Below, in pieces: positions 17,363 through 26,280 of a stretch of 64,000 nt of DNA (position 1 is the first letter of the stretch; each line of letters begins with the position of its first letter). The DNA is taken from assembly GCF_002237445.1 (NCBI RefSeq), contig NZ_CP022527.1, forward strand, positions 248,001 to 312,000, written 5' to 3'. Both the position numbers and the translations under genes were made by a program. The DNA is from Neisseria sp. KEM232. Its GTDB lineage: Bacteria > Pseudomonadota > Gammaproteobacteria > Burkholderiales > Neisseriaceae. The notes beneath the pieces were generated by a model. It did no database searches and was not told the origin of the DNA. It saw only the letters and a list, made by a program, of their open reading frames with translations.

Positions 17363-17381
17363 CCGACGCATTCCGCATCTG

Positions 17382-18290
17382 TCAGCTTTGCTCTTTCAGG
17401 CTGAGCAGATGGCGGCGGGTGGCGAGCCAGGCGCCCGCGATGCCCAGCGCAATCACAATGGCGAACACGGCCAGCCATTCGGCGGGACGGAAAAAGCGCC
17501 AGACGATGTCGATGCCGTAGGGGCGGAAAATCTGCACCACCAGCGGGCGGGTGGCGGCAATCAGCCAGCCGCACAGGCCGAGGCTGACGGCGGAGGCAAT
17601 CACGCTCTGCAAGGCGGCCAGATAAAGGAAGGGGCGGCGGATAAAGGACGCGGGTGCGCCGAGCAGGCGGGCGATTTCGATTTCTTCTTTGCGCGCGAGG
17701 ATTTGCAGGCGGATGGTGTTGTGTGCCACCAAAACGAAAGCCACGCTGAGGGTGACGGACAAAAAGGCGAGTATCTGCCGCACGAGGCTGTCGATGCGGT
17801 AAAGCGTTTGCAGCCATTCGGTGTCCAGCCGCGCAGACTCGACCATCGGCAGCTTGGCAAGCTCCTGTTGCAGGGCTTCGGTCTCGGCGGGCGTGCCCGT
17901 TTTCGGTGTGACGACGAACACGTCGGGCAGCGGGTTGTCGTCGAGTATGGAAACGATGTCTTCCCCGCCCATGCTGTTTTTCAACTCGTCCAAACCCTGC
18001 GCCTTGCCGACAAACTCGCTTTTGGCGACGCGCTTATCGGCGGCGAGCAGCTCTTTCACGGCGGCGCTGTCGGCTTCGGCGGCAGACGTTTCCATATAGA
18101 GCGTAATCTGCGGCGTTTCGCTCATTTTGCCCAGCACGGCGCGGCTGCTCTCTATGCCCAGATACAGGGCAAGCGGCAGGGTCATGGCAACGGCCAGCAT
18201 CAGCAGGATGAGCAGGGTGGCGACGGGCTGGCGCAACAGGCTGCGGGCGGCGTTTTTCGCGGCATCGAGATGGAGGGCGGCGTAAGTCAT
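17382..18290 (-). CDS. ftsX: Cell division permease-like protein FtsX
   Basis: Inner-membrane partner of FtsE that couples divisome state to septal peptidoglycan hydrolysis. The 302-aa product has one N-terminal membrane helix (about residues 24-45, LLILLMLAVAMTLPLALYLG), a periplasmic domain of roughly 110 residues, then three helices near residues 175-200, 225-250 and 270-290, the usual FtsX topology. ATG 18290 overlaps the ftsE stop (ATGA), which fixes the start; a longer frame runs into ftsE and is rejected. Confidence 0.94.
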   Translation of the reverse strand: MTYAALHLDAAKNAARSLLRQPVATLLILLMLAVAMTLPLALYLGIESSRAVLGKMSETPQITLYMETSAAEADSAAVKELLAADKRVAKSEFVGKAQGLDELKNSMGGEDIVSILDDNPLPDVFVVTPKTGTPAETEALQQELAKLPMVESARLDTEWLQTLYRIDSLVRQILAFLSVTLSVAFVLVAHNTIRLQILARKEEIEIARLLGAPASFIRRPFLYLAALQSVIASAVSLGLCGWLIAATRPLVVQIFRPYGIDIVWRFFRPAEWLAVFAIVIALGIAGAWLATRRHLLSLKEQS

Positions 18291-18940
18291 GCGGCGAACC
18301 TGCCTTCCTGTAAGCGCAGAATGCGGTGGCCGTAGTCGGCCATCAGGGTTTCGTCGTGGGCGGCGACAATGACGGTGGTACCCGCTTCGTGGAAGGTTTT
18401 GAAGAGTTCCATAATGTCCAGCGCGTAGGCGCGGTCGAGGTTGGCGGAAGGTTCGTCGGCAATCAGCAGGCCGGGTTGGTGGACGACGGCGCGGGCGATG
18501 CACAGGCGCTGCTGCTCGCCGCCCGAAAGCGTGACCGGATCGGCGGCTTCGCGTCCGCCCAATCCCACTTTTTCAATGGCCACCCGCGCCCGCTTTTCCG
18601 CTTCGGCACGGCCGTAGCCCGCGATTTGCAGCGGCAGCAGCACGTTTTGCAGCACGTTGCGGTCGAACAGGATTTTGTGGTCTTGGAAAACGATGCCGAT
18701 GTGCTGGCGCATAAAGCCCGCCTGATCGTCGTTCAGACGGCCTGTGTCCTGCCCGTTGATCCACACGCGGCCTTCGCTGGGGCGCGTGATGCCCGCAATC
18801 AGTTTGAGCACGGTGGACTTGCCCGCGCCCGAATGCCCGGCCACAAAAATCATCTCGCCCTTGCCGATGCTGAAGCTGACGTTTTTCAAAGCCTGAAAGC
18901 CGCCGCGGTAGGTTTTGGAAACTTGTTCGAAACGTATCAT
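18287..18940 (-). CDS. ftsE: Cell division ATP-binding protein FtsE
   Basis: ABC-type ATPase of the FtsEX complex. The 217-aa product shows Walker A GHSGAGKST near residue 37, the Q-loop, the signature LSGGEQQRL, Walker B GLLIADEP and the switch His in VAAHD. Start ATG 18940 (MIRFEQVSKTYRGGF) matches family length; the upstream extension is DUS-derived. It overlaps ftsX by 4 nt, so translation is probably coupled. Divergent from minC; a DUS pair at 18993-19035 lies between them. Confidence 0.96.
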   Translation of the reverse strand: MIRFEQVSKTYRGGFQALKNVSFSIGKGEMIFVAGHSGAGKSTVLKLIAGITRPSEGRVWINGQDTGRLNDDQAGFMRQHIGIVFQDHKILFDRNVLQNVLLPLQIAGYGRAEAEKRARVAIEKVGLGGREAADPVTLSGGEQQRLCIARAVVHQPGLLIADEPSANLDRAYALDIMELFKTFHEAGTTVIVAAHDETLMADYGHRILRLQEGRFAA

Positions 18941-18992
18941 GTCGCAATGCGTCCGTTGTCGGAAAGAAGCGCGGATTATAGCCGAAACGGAT

Positions 18993-19035
18993 AAAGGCCG
19001 TCTGAAAGCGCGTAAGGCGGTTTTCAGACGGCCTT
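18993..19035. repeat. DUS inverted pair between divergent ftsE and minC
   Basis: AAAGGCCGTCTGAAAGC and its near complement. Because both flanking genes point away, it is not a terminator for either and would sit in a promoter or leader region. Confidence 0.75.
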
Positions 19036-19108
19036 CCGGTAAAGAAATTGATGCAGGCGGGCAAATACAGTAAACTGCCACCATTAAAAAAATTTATGGT
19101 AATGCAGA

Positions 19109-19825
19109 ATGAAAGCTGCTTTTGAAATCAAATCCGCCCGCACCGACGCACTCGCCGTGCATCTGGACAGCGCGGATGCGGCGGCGGTGGGCGCGGCGCT
19201 CGACAAGTGCGCCGCGCAATACCGCGAGCTGAACCTGCCGCTGATTCTCGATATGCAGGCCTTCCGTCCGGCCGCCGTGGACCTCCCCGCGCTGTTGGCC
19301 GTTTTCCGCTCGCGCCGCCTGCCGGTGGCCGCGCTGCGCCACAGCGACGAAACCTGGGCGAAAATCGCCGCCGTCAACGGTGTGGCGTTCAGCCCCGCAG
19401 GCAGGCACGCCCCGACCGACACCGCCGACGCGCCGGCTCCCGCGCCGCAGGCGTCCGCTCGCGAAACCGCCCCTGCCAAACCGGCCGGTCACCCGACGGT
19501 GTTCGTTGCCGAACCCGTGCGCACCGGCCAGCAGGTTTACGCCGAAAACGCCGATCTGATCGTCACCGGCATGGTGAGCGAAGGCGCGGAGCTGATTGCC
19601 GACGGCAACATCCACATCTATGCCCCGATGCGCGGCCGCGCGCTGGCCGGGGCGAAAGGCCGCCGCGACGCACGCATCTTCATCCATTCCATGCAGGCCG
19701 AATTGGTGTCCATCGCCGGCATCTACCGCAACTTCGAGCAGAAGCTGCCTGCACACTTGGACAGACACCCCGTCCAAATATACCTTCACGAAGACCGTTT
19801 GGTCATCGCGGCCATAGACGCATAG
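19109..19825 (+). CDS. minC: Septum site-determining protein MinC
   Basis: Inhibitor of FtsZ ring assembly away from midcell. The 238-aa protein has an N-terminal domain (about residues 1-100, with [19 protein letters not shown]), an Ala/Pro-rich linker (about 105-130), and the C-terminal beta-helix that binds MinD ([39 protein letters not shown]). The [16 protein letters not shown] segment is the family signature. It opens the min cluster, with minD 48 bp downstream. The ribosome site before ATG 19109 is weak. Confidence 0.95.
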   Translation: MKAAFEIKSARTDALAVHLDSADAAAVGAALDKCAAQYRELNLPLILDMQAFRPAAVDLPALLAVFRSRRLPVAALRHSDETWAKIAAVNGVAFSPAGRHAPTDTADAPAPAPQASARETAPAKPAGHPTVFVAEPVRTGQQVYAENADLIVTGMVSEGAELIADGNIHIYAPMRGRALAGAKGRRDARIFIHSMQAELVSIAGIYRNFEQKLPAHLDRHPVQIYLHEDRLVIAAIDA

Positions 19826-19873
19826 CGGCTGCCGTATCATTTTTCACCTCCGAAACCCAAAAAAGGAAACACC

Positions 19874-20686
19874 GTGGCAAAAATCATTGTTGTAACTTCG
19901 GGCAAAGGCGGCGTGGGCAAAACCACCACCTCCGCCAGCATCGCATCCGGTCTCGCCCTGCGCGGCCACAAAACCGCCGTTATCGACTTCGACGTCGGCC
20001 TGCGCAACCTCGACCTCATCATGGGCTGCGAACGCCGCGTCGTTTACGACCTCATCAACGTCATCCAGGGCGAAGCCACCCTCAACCAGGCACTCATCAA
20101 AGACAAACACTGCGACAAGCTCTTCATCCTGCCCGCCTCGCAAACCCGCGACAAAGACGCCCTCACCCGCGAAGGCGTGGAAAAAGTGCTCGACACGCTC
20201 ACCGGCGAAATGGGCTTCGAATACGTCATCTGCGACTCCCCCGCCGGCATCGAAACCGGCGCGCTGATGGCGCTCTACTTCGCCGACGAAGCCATCGTCA
20301 CCACCAACCCCGAAGTCTCCAGCGTGCGCGACTCCGACCGCATTCTGGGCATTTTGCAGAGCAAATCGCGCAAAGCCGAACAGGGCGGCCGCGTCAAAGA
20401 ACACCTGCTCGTCACCCGCTACTCGCCCGAACGCGTGGAAAAAGGCGAAATGCTGTCGGTGCAGGACATCACCGACATCCTGCGCATCCCGCTTTTGGGC
20501 GTGATTCCCGAATCGCAAAACGTTTTGCAGGCATCCAACGCCGGCACCCCCGTCATCCACCAGCCCGACGCCGTCGCCGCCGAAGCCTACAAAGACGTCA
20601 TCGCCCGCCTCTTGGGAGAAAACCGCGAAATGCGCTTCCTCGAAGCCGAGAAAAAAGGCTTCTTCCAACGCATCTTCGGAGGTTGA
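19874..20686 (+). CDS. minD: Septum site-determining ATPase MinD
   Basis: Membrane-cycling ATPase that positions MinC and is released by MinE. The 270-aa product has the deviant Walker A KGGVGKTT (residues 11-18) with the signature Lys11, [14 protein letters not shown] and the switch segment CDSPAGIE. The C-terminus ends with an amphipathic helix ([12 protein letters not shown]) for membrane binding. Translation starts at GTG 19874, with AAAGGAAA upstream. minE begins one base after the stop. Confidence 0.97.
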   Translation: MAKIIVVTSGKGGVGKTTTSASIASGLALRGHKTAVIDFDVGLRNLDLIMGCERRVVYDLINVIQGEATLNQALIKDKHCDKLFILPASQTRDKDALTREGVEKVLDTLTGEMGFEYVICDSPAGIETGALMALYFADEAIVTTNPEVSSVRDSDRILGILQSKSRKAEQGGRVKEHLLVTRYSPERVEKGEMLSVQDITDILRIPLLGVIPESQNVLQASNAGTPVIHQPDAVAAEAYKDVIARLLGENREMRFLEAEKKGFFQRIFGG

Positions 20687-20687
20687 T

Positions 20688-20951
20688 ATGTCGCTGATTG
20701 ATATGCTGTTCGGCAAAAAACAGAAATCCGCCGAAGTTGCCCGCGACCGTCTGCAGATCATCATCGCGCAGGAGCGCGTCAAAGCGCAGGCGCCCGACTA
20801 TCTGCCCACCCTGCAAAAAGAGCTGCTGGAAGTGCTGTCGAAATACGTCAACGTATCGCTCGACGACATCCGCATCTCGCAGGAAAAACAAGACGGCCTC
20901 GACGTGCTCGAACTGAACATCACCCTGCCCGACCAACAGAAAAAGGCATAA
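20688..20951 (+). CDS. minE: Cell division topological specificity factor MinE
   Basis: Stimulates MinD ATPase and drives pole-to-pole movement. The 87-aa protein has the membrane-targeting start [11 protein letters not shown], the anti-MinCD helix ([21 protein letters not shown]) and the dimerising C-terminal domain. Start codon follows the minD stop by one base and the ribosome site GGAGG lies within minD. oxyR follows 3 bp after its stop, so min and oxyR probably share a transcript, as reported for gonococcus. Confidence 0.96.
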   Translation: MSLIDMLFGKKQKSAEVARDRLQIIIAQERVKAQAPDYLPTLQKELLEVLSKYVNVSLDDIRISQEKQDGLDVLELNITLPDQQKKA

Positions 20952-20954
20952 CCC

Positions 20955-21875
20955 ATGACCCTGACCGAATTGCGCTACATCGTTGCCGTGGCACAAGAGC
21001 GCCACTTCGGCAGGGCGGCGCAGCGCTGCCACGTCAGCCAGCCCACCCTGTCCATCGCCATAAAAAAGCTGGAAGAAGAGCTGGCCGTATCCCTGTTCGA
21101 CCGCAGCAGCAACGAAGTCATCACCACCGAAGCGGGCGAGCGCATCGTCGCCCAAGCCCGCCGCGTGCTCGACGAAGCCGACGTCATCCGCCGCCTGGCC
21201 AGCGAAGAGCAGAACGAATTGGACGGCACCTTCAAGCTCGGCCTCATCTTCACCGTCGCCCCCTACCTGCTGCCCAAGCTCATCCTGTCGCTGCGCGACA
21301 TCGCGCCCAACATGCCGCTGATGCTCGAAGAAAACTACACCCACATGCTCACCGAAGCCCTCAAACGCGGCGAACTCGACGCCATCGTCGTTGCCGAACC
21401 GTTTCAGGAAGCCGGCATCGTCACCGAGCAGCTTTACAGCGAACCCTTCTTCGTCATCGTTCCCAAAGGCCATCCGTTCGAAGAACTCGACGCCGTCACC
21501 CAGTACGAGCTGGCGCAGGAACAAGTGCTGCTGCTCACCGAAGGCAACTGCATGCGCGACAACGTACTCGACAACTGCAACGAGTTGGCCGCCAAACAAA
21601 AAATCAACGGCCTGGCCAACACCCTGCAAGGCAGCTCCATCAACACCATCCGCCACATGGTTGCCAGCGGCCTGGCCATCAGCGTCCTGCCCGCCACCGC
21701 CCTCACCGAAAACGACCACATGCTGTTCAGCATCATCCCGTTTGCCGGCGAAGCCCCCAGCAGGCGCGTCGTCCTCGCCTACCGCCGCAACTTCGTGCGC
21801 CCCAAAGCCCTCACCGCCATCCGCAGCGCCGTTATCGGCTCGCAGCTGGCCGGCGTCACCTTCGCCGCCGCATAA
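20955..21875 (+). CDS. oxyR: Hydrogen peroxide-sensing regulator OxyR
   Basis: LysR-family regulator of the peroxide response. The 306-aa protein starts with the winged HTH (MTLTELRYIVAVAQERHFGRAAQRCHVSQPTLSIAIKKLE would be its full extent; key helix residues SQPTLS). The redox cysteines are at C199 (GNCMRDN) and C208 (LDNCNE), the same numbering as the E. coli disulphide pair, which identifies it as OxyR rather than another LysR protein. Starts 3 bp after minE. Followed by a DUS pair at 21886-21916. Confidence 0.95.
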   Translation: MTLTELRYIVAVAQERHFGRAAQRCHVSQPTLSIAIKKLEEELAVSLFDRSSNEVITTEAGERIVAQARRVLDEADVIRRLASEEQNELDGTFKLGLIFTVAPYLLPKLILSLRDIAPNMPLMLEENYTHMLTEALKRGELDAIVVAEPFQEAGIVTEQLYSEPFFVIVPKGHPFEELDAVTQYELAQEQVLLLTEGNCMRDNVLDNCNELAAKQKINGLANTLQGSSINTIRHMVASGLAISVLPATALTENDHMLFSIIPFAGEAPSRRVVLAYRRNFVRPKALTAIRSAVIGSQLAGVTFAAA

Positions 21876-21885
21876 CACAGGCAGA

Positions 21886-21916
21886 AGGCCGTCTGAAAAC
21901 CCTTTTCAGACGGCCT
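21886..21916 (+). terminator. DUS inverted pair after oxyR
   Basis: Opposed AG-DUS with a very short loop, 11 nt after the oxyR stop and just before rsfS. Confidence 0.7.
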
Positions 21917-21943
21917 CCTCCCCCCATCCCCTTAGGAAAACAC

Positions 21944-22330
21944 ATGACCGAACAAGAACTCCAAGACCTCGAACGCATGGTTGCCGTTGCCGTCGAAGCC
22001 CTCGACGACATCAAAGGCAAAGACATCTCCGTCCTCGAAACCCAAGGCAAAACCTCCCTCTTCGCCCGAATGATCATCGCCAGCGGCGACAGCACCCGCC
22101 AAGTCAAAGCCCTCGCCAACAACGTTGCCGTGCGCCTGAAAGAAGCCGGCTTCGAAATCCTCGGCAGCGAAGGCGAAAGCGGCGAATGGTCGCTCGTTGA
22201 CGCGGGCGACCTCGTCGTCCACGTCATGCAGCCGGCCGTCCGCGATTTCTACGACATCGACACCCTGTGGGGCGGCGAAAAACCCGAATTCCACAACGGC
22301 GCCGCCAAACCCTGGCACACCGCAGACTGA
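21944..22330 (+). CDS. rsfS: Ribosomal silencing factor RsfS
   Basis: Binds protein L14 on the large subunit and blocks 30S joining in poor nutrient conditions. The 128-aa protein shows the family pattern: VEALDDIKGKDISVLETQGKTSLFARMIIASGDSTRQVKALANNV, then GEWSLVDAGDLVVHVMQPAVRDFYDIDTLW (the WVLIDYGDVVVHVF-type motif followed by YDLE-type). ATG 21944 has TAGGAAAA upstream. In many bacteria rsfS sits beside nadD; here nadD is 26 kb away. Confidence 0.93.
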   Translation: MTEQELQDLERMVAVAVEALDDIKGKDISVLETQGKTSLFARMIIASGDSTRQVKALANNVAVRLKEAGFEILGSEGESGEWSLVDAGDLVVHVMQPAVRDFYDIDTLWGGEKPEFHNGAAKPWHTAD

Positions 22331-22350
22331 CCCGCCTGCCGCCAAACGCA

Positions 22351-22389
22351 GAGGCCGTCTGAAACCCACAAAAGGTTTCAGACGGCCTC
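22351..22389 (+). terminator. DUS inverted pair after rsfS
   Basis: GAGGCCGTCTGAAACC and its complement, 20 nt after the stop. Confidence 0.7.
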
Positions 22390-22412
22390 AAAGCCAAAGA
22401 AAGCATCCCAAA

Positions 22413-22793
22413 ATGAAAACAACCGTCCTGACAACCGCCCTGGCCGCACTCACATTGGCCGCCCTGCCCGCCGCAGGCGCGGAAGAAAACGCCAACCGCC
22501 GCGCCTGCCGCCTCGGCGCCGAGCTGTTCTACATCATCAACGATGCCGCCATCAACGGCCAAACCGAACAACAGGCCATGAGCCGCGCCGAAAACGCCGT
22601 CACACAGAAATTCCCCGGCGCGGGACAAGAACTCTACCACCGCCTGCGCGATTCCGGCCACCTCGCCCAAAAATTCAGAGAGATGAAATCCTTCGACCAA
22701 ACGGCAGACAAAAACATCGGCACAGCAGACAAATTGCGGCGCAACAAAGAATCCTACGCCCAAGCCCTGCAAAAATGCGCGGCGGAAAACTGA
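22413..22793 (+). CDS. Secreted hypothetical protein
   Basis: A 126-aa protein with a clear Sec signal: MKTTVLTTALAALTLAALPAAGA, cleaved after AGA at about residue 23. The mature part is charged and helical and contains two cysteines (RRACRLG near the N-terminus, QKCAAEN at the C-terminus) that could form a disulphide. No domain recognised. Start chosen at ATG 22413 because the signal peptide begins there. Flanked by DUS pairs on both sides. Confidence 0.65.
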   Translation: MKTTVLTTALAALTLAALPAAGAEENANRRACRLGAELFYIINDAAINGQTEQQAMSRAENAVTQKFPGAGQELYHRLRDSGHLAQKFREMKSFDQTADKNIGTADKLRRNKESYAQALQKCAAEN

Positions 22794-22819
22794 CGCCCGA
22801 ATGCCGCTCCGCACACACT

Positions 22820-22853
22820 GAGGCCGTCTGAAACCCCGTTTTCAGACGGCCTC
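22820..22853. terminator. DUS inverted pair between convergent genes
   Basis: Opposed AG-DUS between the ends of the secreted-protein gene and the carbonic-anhydrase-like gene; could serve both. Confidence 0.7.
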
Positions 22854-22870
22854 AACTGTTATGACGCTTG

Positions 22871-23407
22871 TTACACGCCTTCCCGATACGCCCGCGCCGT
22901 TTCCAGATAGGTTTGCGCCGAGCGCTGCAAAAACGTCCGTTCCGCATCGGTGAGCGGCCGCGCGGCTTTGGCGGGCGAACCGGTATAGAGGAAACCGCTT
23001 TCGAGGCGTTTGCGCGGCGGCACGAGGCTGCCCGCGCCGAGTATCACTTCGTCTTCGATCACCGCGTCGTCCAGCACGATTGCGCCCATGCCGATCAGCA
23101 CGCGGCTGCCGATAGTGCAGCCGTGCAGCACGGCGCGGTGGCCGACGGTGACATCTTCGCCCAACACCAGCGGCGAGCCGTCGGGTTTGGCAGCAGACGC
23201 GCCGGAAACGTGCAGCACGCTGCCGTCCTGAATATTGCTGCGCGCGCCGACGCGGATAAAGTTCACGTCGCCGCGCAACACGGCAAACGGCCACACCGAC
23301 ACGCCGTCGCCCAGCTCCACGCGGCCGACCACCACGGCGGCGGGGTCGATGTAAACGTCGGCGGCAAGCTGCGGCAGGTGGTTGCGGAAGGGGCGGATAT
23401 TGTCCAT
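22871..23407 (-). CDS. Gamma-carbonic-anhydrase-like (YrdA/PaaY) hexapeptide protein
   Basis: A 178-aa left-handed beta-helix protein. Hexapeptide turns run through most of the chain (VVVGRVELGDGVSVWPFAVLRGD, SNIQDGSVLHV, GEDVTVGHRAVLHGCTIGSRVLIGMGA), with the metal-ligand histidines of the gamma-CA group visible in VLHV, VGHRAVLHG. A C-terminal helix closes the trimer. Members bind zinc or iron; only some have carbonic anhydrase activity. Start is ATG 23407 (MDNIRPFRNHLPQL); upstream in-frame sequence is DUS-derived. Confidence 0.85.
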   Translation of the reverse strand: MDNIRPFRNHLPQLAADVYIDPAAVVVGRVELGDGVSVWPFAVLRGDVNFIRVGARSNIQDGSVLHVSGASAAKPDGSPLVLGEDVTVGHRAVLHGCTIGSRVLIGMGAIVLDDAVIEDEVILGAGSLVPPRKRLESGFLYTGSPAKAARPLTDAERTFLQRSAQTYLETARAYREGV

Positions 23408-23451
23408 TTTCGGTTTCCTGTTTAAAAGGGCTACGGGCGGCCATTGTAGCA

Positions 23452-23484
23452 AAAGGCCGTCTGAAAAGATTTCAGACGGCCTTT
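23452..23484. repeat. DUS inverted pair upstream of the gamma-CA-like gene
   Basis: Opposed DUS 45 nt upstream of the start of a minus-strand gene. Confidence 0.7.
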
Positions 23485-23590
23485 CTGCCTTTGATGCGGC
23501 AACCGGTTTCTGCCGTTTGCCGACAGCGTGCGCCGTCGTCGGCAAACCGCGTGCGTTGCTGGACGACACGCCCTACGCGCAATCATTAAA

Positions 23591-23632
23591 GAGGCCGTCT
23601 GAAACCGCAAAAACAGGTTTCAGACGGCCTCT
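23591..23632 (-). terminator. DUS inverted pair after the His-rich gene
   Basis: GAGGCCGTCTGAAACC and complement, 16 nt beyond the stop of the minus-strand His-rich gene. Confidence 0.7.
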
Positions 23633-23647
23633 TGTCAGCAAACCGGA

Positions 23648-23986
23648 TCAGCCGACGATTTCCACCGGCCCGTGGTCGTCGCAGTGGTCGCCGTGCTGGT
23701 GGTGCAGGCGGCCGTTGACGATGTAGTCGATATGGTCGCCGTGCGGCACGGCTTCGTGGCCGCAGCCTGCGCCGTGGACGTGGCTGCCGCAGGTGTGGAC
23801 GGGGTGGCAGCCGTCGGCGTTGGTGTCGTTCACTTCGAGGACGTGCTCGTCGTAGTGGCCGTTGTGCTCGTGGTGCAGGTGTCCGTCGTGCAGGTAGTCG
23901 ACGTGGCCGTTGTGGCGGATGGCGGTATGGCCGCAGCCCGCGCCGTGGACGTGGTTGTGGTTTTCGTGGGTTTGACAGTTGCTCAT
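23648..23986 (-). CDS. His-rich metal-binding protein with two internal repeats
   Basis: A 112-aa soluble protein with no signal peptide, in which about a quarter of residues are histidine. Two copies of a ~45-residue module are visible, each starting HVHGAGCGHxA and running through GDHIDYIVNGRLHH or GHVDYLHDGHLHH to a ..HxDxH tail (copy 1 about residues 12-55, copy 2 about 70-112). This pattern suggests binding of several zinc or nickel ions, so cytoplasmic metal storage or buffering is the likely role; that is inference. Start at ATG 23986 has AAGGAAA upstream. The 195 bp upstream are unusually AT-rich and could hold a metal-responsive operator. Confidence 0.7.
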   Translation of the reverse strand: MSNCQTHENHNHVHGAGCGHTAIRHNGHVDYLHDGHLHHEHNGHYDEHVLEVNDTNADGCHPVHTCGSHVHGAGCGHEAVPHGDHIDYIVNGRLHHQHGDHCDDHGPVEIVG

Positions 23987-24181
23987 GGCGTTTCCTTTTC
24001 GGTTTGTGTTAAGAAGGTGCGGCATTATAGCCCCATTTGTCGGCAATGCAAGTTTAAGATAATGTTTTATAACGAATTATTATAGTGTAACGGTTACAGT
24101 ATAGCGGCCTTGCCGTGGCAGGAGGCCGTCTGAAAGCCTATAATCGCGCGTTTTTTCACTCACGAAACAGGCGCAGATAAA
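23987..24181. promoter_or_regulatory. AT-rich divergent regulatory region
   Basis: Between the His-rich gene (minus) and a hypothetical gene (plus). It contains GTTATAAAACATTATC on the minus strand and GAATTATTATAGTGTAAC on the plus strand, partial dyads of the kind bound by Fur/Zur proteins, but no exact operator. One DUS lies at about 24122. Confidence 0.35.
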
Positions 24182-24517
24182 ATGACACAATCAAACTCGG
24201 AACAAAGGTTTCACGCCTCCATGCTGGCGATTTACGACAAAGCGTGGGATTTGCCCAAGCCGTACCGTCCCACAGAGTTTAAACGGATGGTTCTGAATTA
24301 CGGCGGCAAAGAAGCGGCGGACAGACTGCTCGCTACTTCCAATCCATCGTCAGGCTTTACCCAACTGTTTCTTCATGGCGGTTACGATGCCCTGAAAATC
24401 AGCATGGAATATCTGGTTTTGTCAGACCCATGGAAAACACTGTTTACCGAAGAGCAATTGGCGGTTGCCCGCAAACGATTGAAAGACATGAACGTTCCGT
24501 TTGCCTTGCCCGAATAA
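24182..24517 (+). CDS. Hypothetical protein
   Basis: A 111-aa soluble, helical protein (RFHASMLAIYDKAWDLPKPYRPTEFKRMVLNYGGKEAADRLL...). It resembles a short uncharacterised bacterial family that has a central GG(K/V)EAADRLL helix followed by a G(F/Y)T-LF--GG-DAL segment and a C-terminal FTEEQLAVARKRL helix; I cannot name a function. No signal peptide or membrane segment. The gene sits just before recJ on the same strand, 56 bp apart with one DUS between. Confidence 0.65.
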   Translation: MTQSNSEQRFHASMLAIYDKAWDLPKPYRPTEFKRMVLNYGGKEAADRLLATSNPSSGFTQLFLHGGYDALKISMEYLVLSDPWKTLFTEEQLAVARKRLKDMNVPFALPE

Positions 24518-24573
24518 CGCTTTTCAGACGGCCTCAAAGCCCTTTGCATTCAATACAAATACCAAAGCCCCAC

Positions 24574-26277
24574 ATGTCCGCCGTACACATCCAAACCCGT
24601 TCAGTCGACCAAGACATCTGCCAAACCCTTATCCAATCGGGTGCCGACCCGCTTACCGCCCGCCTGTGCGCCTCGCGCGGCGTGGTGTCGCCTGCCGAGC
24701 TTGACGACAAACTCGCCGCGCTGTTGCCCTACCAAACGCTCACCCATTGCGAAACCGCCGCCGCGCGTCTGGCCGATGCCATCGGGCGCAAAGAAAAAAT
24801 CCTGATTGTCGCCGACTACGATGCCGACGGCGCCACCGCCTGCTCCGTCGGCATGGCGGGCTTGGGCGCGATGGGCGCGGCGGTGGATTTTCTCGTGCCC
24901 AACCGCTTCGAACACGGCTACGGCCTCACGCCCGAATTGGCCGACATCGCTGCCGCGCAGGGCGTAAACCTGTTGGTAACGGTGGACAACGGCATCGCCA
25001 GCATCGCAGGCGTGGCACGGGCGCAGGTTTTGGGGATAGACGTTATCGTTACCGACCACCACCTGCCTGCCGACGAAGTGCCAAACTGCATTATTGTGAA
25101 CCCCAACCAGCGCGGCTGCGGCTTTGCCAGCAAAAGTCTGGCGGGCGTGGGCGTAATTTTTTATGTGCTGATGGCCTTGCGCGCCGAATTGCGGCGGCGC
25201 GGATATTTTTCAGACGGCCTCAAAGAGCCGAATCTGGCCGATTTGCTCGATTTGGTGGCACTCGGTACGGTGGCCGATGTCGTCCCGCTCGATCACAACA
25301 ACCGCATTCTCGTTTCACAAGGCTTGAAACGGATGCGCTCGGGCAAAATGCGCCCCGGCATCCGCGCCTTATTTGACGTGGCGCGGCGCGATTGGAAAAA
25401 AGCCCAGCCCTTCGACATGGGCTTCGCACTCGGGCCGCGCATCAACGCTGCCGGACGGCTCGACGATATGTCGCTGGGCATCGCCTGCCTGCTCGCGCAA
25501 AGCGACGATGAAGCGCAAACCCTCGCCGTGCAGCTTAACGATTTGAACATCGAGCGGCGCGAAATCGAACAATCCATGCTGCAAGACGCACTCAACGCCT
25601 TTCCCGACAGCCTGCCCGCAGGACAAACCACCCTCGTTGCCTACCGCGACGACTTCCATCAGGGCGTGGTCGGCATCGTCGCCAGCCGTCTGAAAGACCG
25701 CTTTTACCGCCCCACCGTCGTATTCGCCCCCGCCGACAACGGCGAAGTGCGCGGCTCCGGCCGCTCCATCCCCAACCTGCACCTGCGCGACGCGCTCGAT
25801 TTGGTGTCCAAACGCCACCCCGATCTGATTTTGAAATTCGGCGGCCACGCCATGGCGGCCGGTTTGAGCATACTCGAGCGCAACATTCCCGCCTTTCAGA
25901 CGGCCTTTGAAGAGGCTGTGCGCGAGATGGTGCGCGAAGAAGATTTGTCGCAAACCTTCATCACCGACGGCAGCCTGAGCACCCGCGACATCACGCTCGA
26001 GCAGGCGCAAAAACTCGCCCGCCAAGTGTGGGGACAAGGCTTCGCCCCGCCCAGCTTCACCGACTGCTTCCGCGTCGTGCGCCAGCAAAACCTAGGCGCG
26101 GAGGGCAAACACAAAAAAGCCTGGCTGCAAAAAGACGGCCGGGAATTTGAAGCCATGTTCTGGCGTTGCAGCGAAGACATCCCCGAATACGTGCGCACCG
26201 TCTACCGCCCCGTCGCCAACGAATGGCGCAACAATCTCGAATTGCAGCTTTATATCGACTATTGGGAAGCGGCGTGA
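24574..26277 (+). CDS. recJ: Single-stranded-DNA-specific exonuclease RecJ
   Basis: 5'-3' exonuclease used in RecF recombination and mismatch repair. The 567-aa protein has the DHH phosphoesterase motifs: VADYDADGATA (motif I), VTVDNGIAS (II), VTDHHLP (III, the DHH box) and a later LVALGTVADVVPL, followed by a DHHA1 domain with GRSIPNLHLRDAL and FGGHAMAAGLSI. Length is normal. Start is ATG 24574 (MSAVHIQTRS); the longer frame upstream overlaps the previous gene. Three DUS-derived segments are in frame (FSDGL, SRLKD, FQTAF). Confidence 0.95.
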   Translation: MSAVHIQTRSVDQDICQTLIQSGADPLTARLCASRGVVSPAELDDKLAALLPYQTLTHCETAAARLADAIGRKEKILIVADYDADGATACSVGMAGLGAMGAAVDFLVPNRFEHGYGLTPELADIAAAQGVNLLVTVDNGIASIAGVARAQVLGIDVIVTDHHLPADEVPNCIIVNPNQRGCGFASKSLAGVGVIFYVLMALRAELRRRGYFSDGLKEPNLADLLDLVALGTVADVVPLDHNNRILVSQGLKRMRSGKMRPGIRALFDVARRDWKKAQPFDMGFALGPRINAAGRLDDMSLGIACLLAQSDDEAQTLAVQLNDLNIERREIEQSMLQDALNAFPDSLPAGQTTLVAYRDDFHQGVVGIVASRLKDRFYRPTVVFAPADNGEVRGSGRSIPNLHLRDALDLVSKRHPDLILKFGGHAMAAGLSILERNIPAFQTAFEEAVREMVREEDLSQTFITDGSLSTRDITLEQAQKLARQVWGQGFAPPSFTDCFRVVRQQNLGAEGKHKKAWLQKDGREFEAMFWRCSEDIPEYVRTVYRPVANEWRNNLELQLYIDYWEAA

Positions 26278-26280
26278 AAA

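Noticed and set aside
17134..17817. Long N-terminal extension of the dnaE frame into ftsX
   Set aside because: It is an antisense-free but out-of-frame reading of ftsX with no homology; dnaE starts naturally at 17133.
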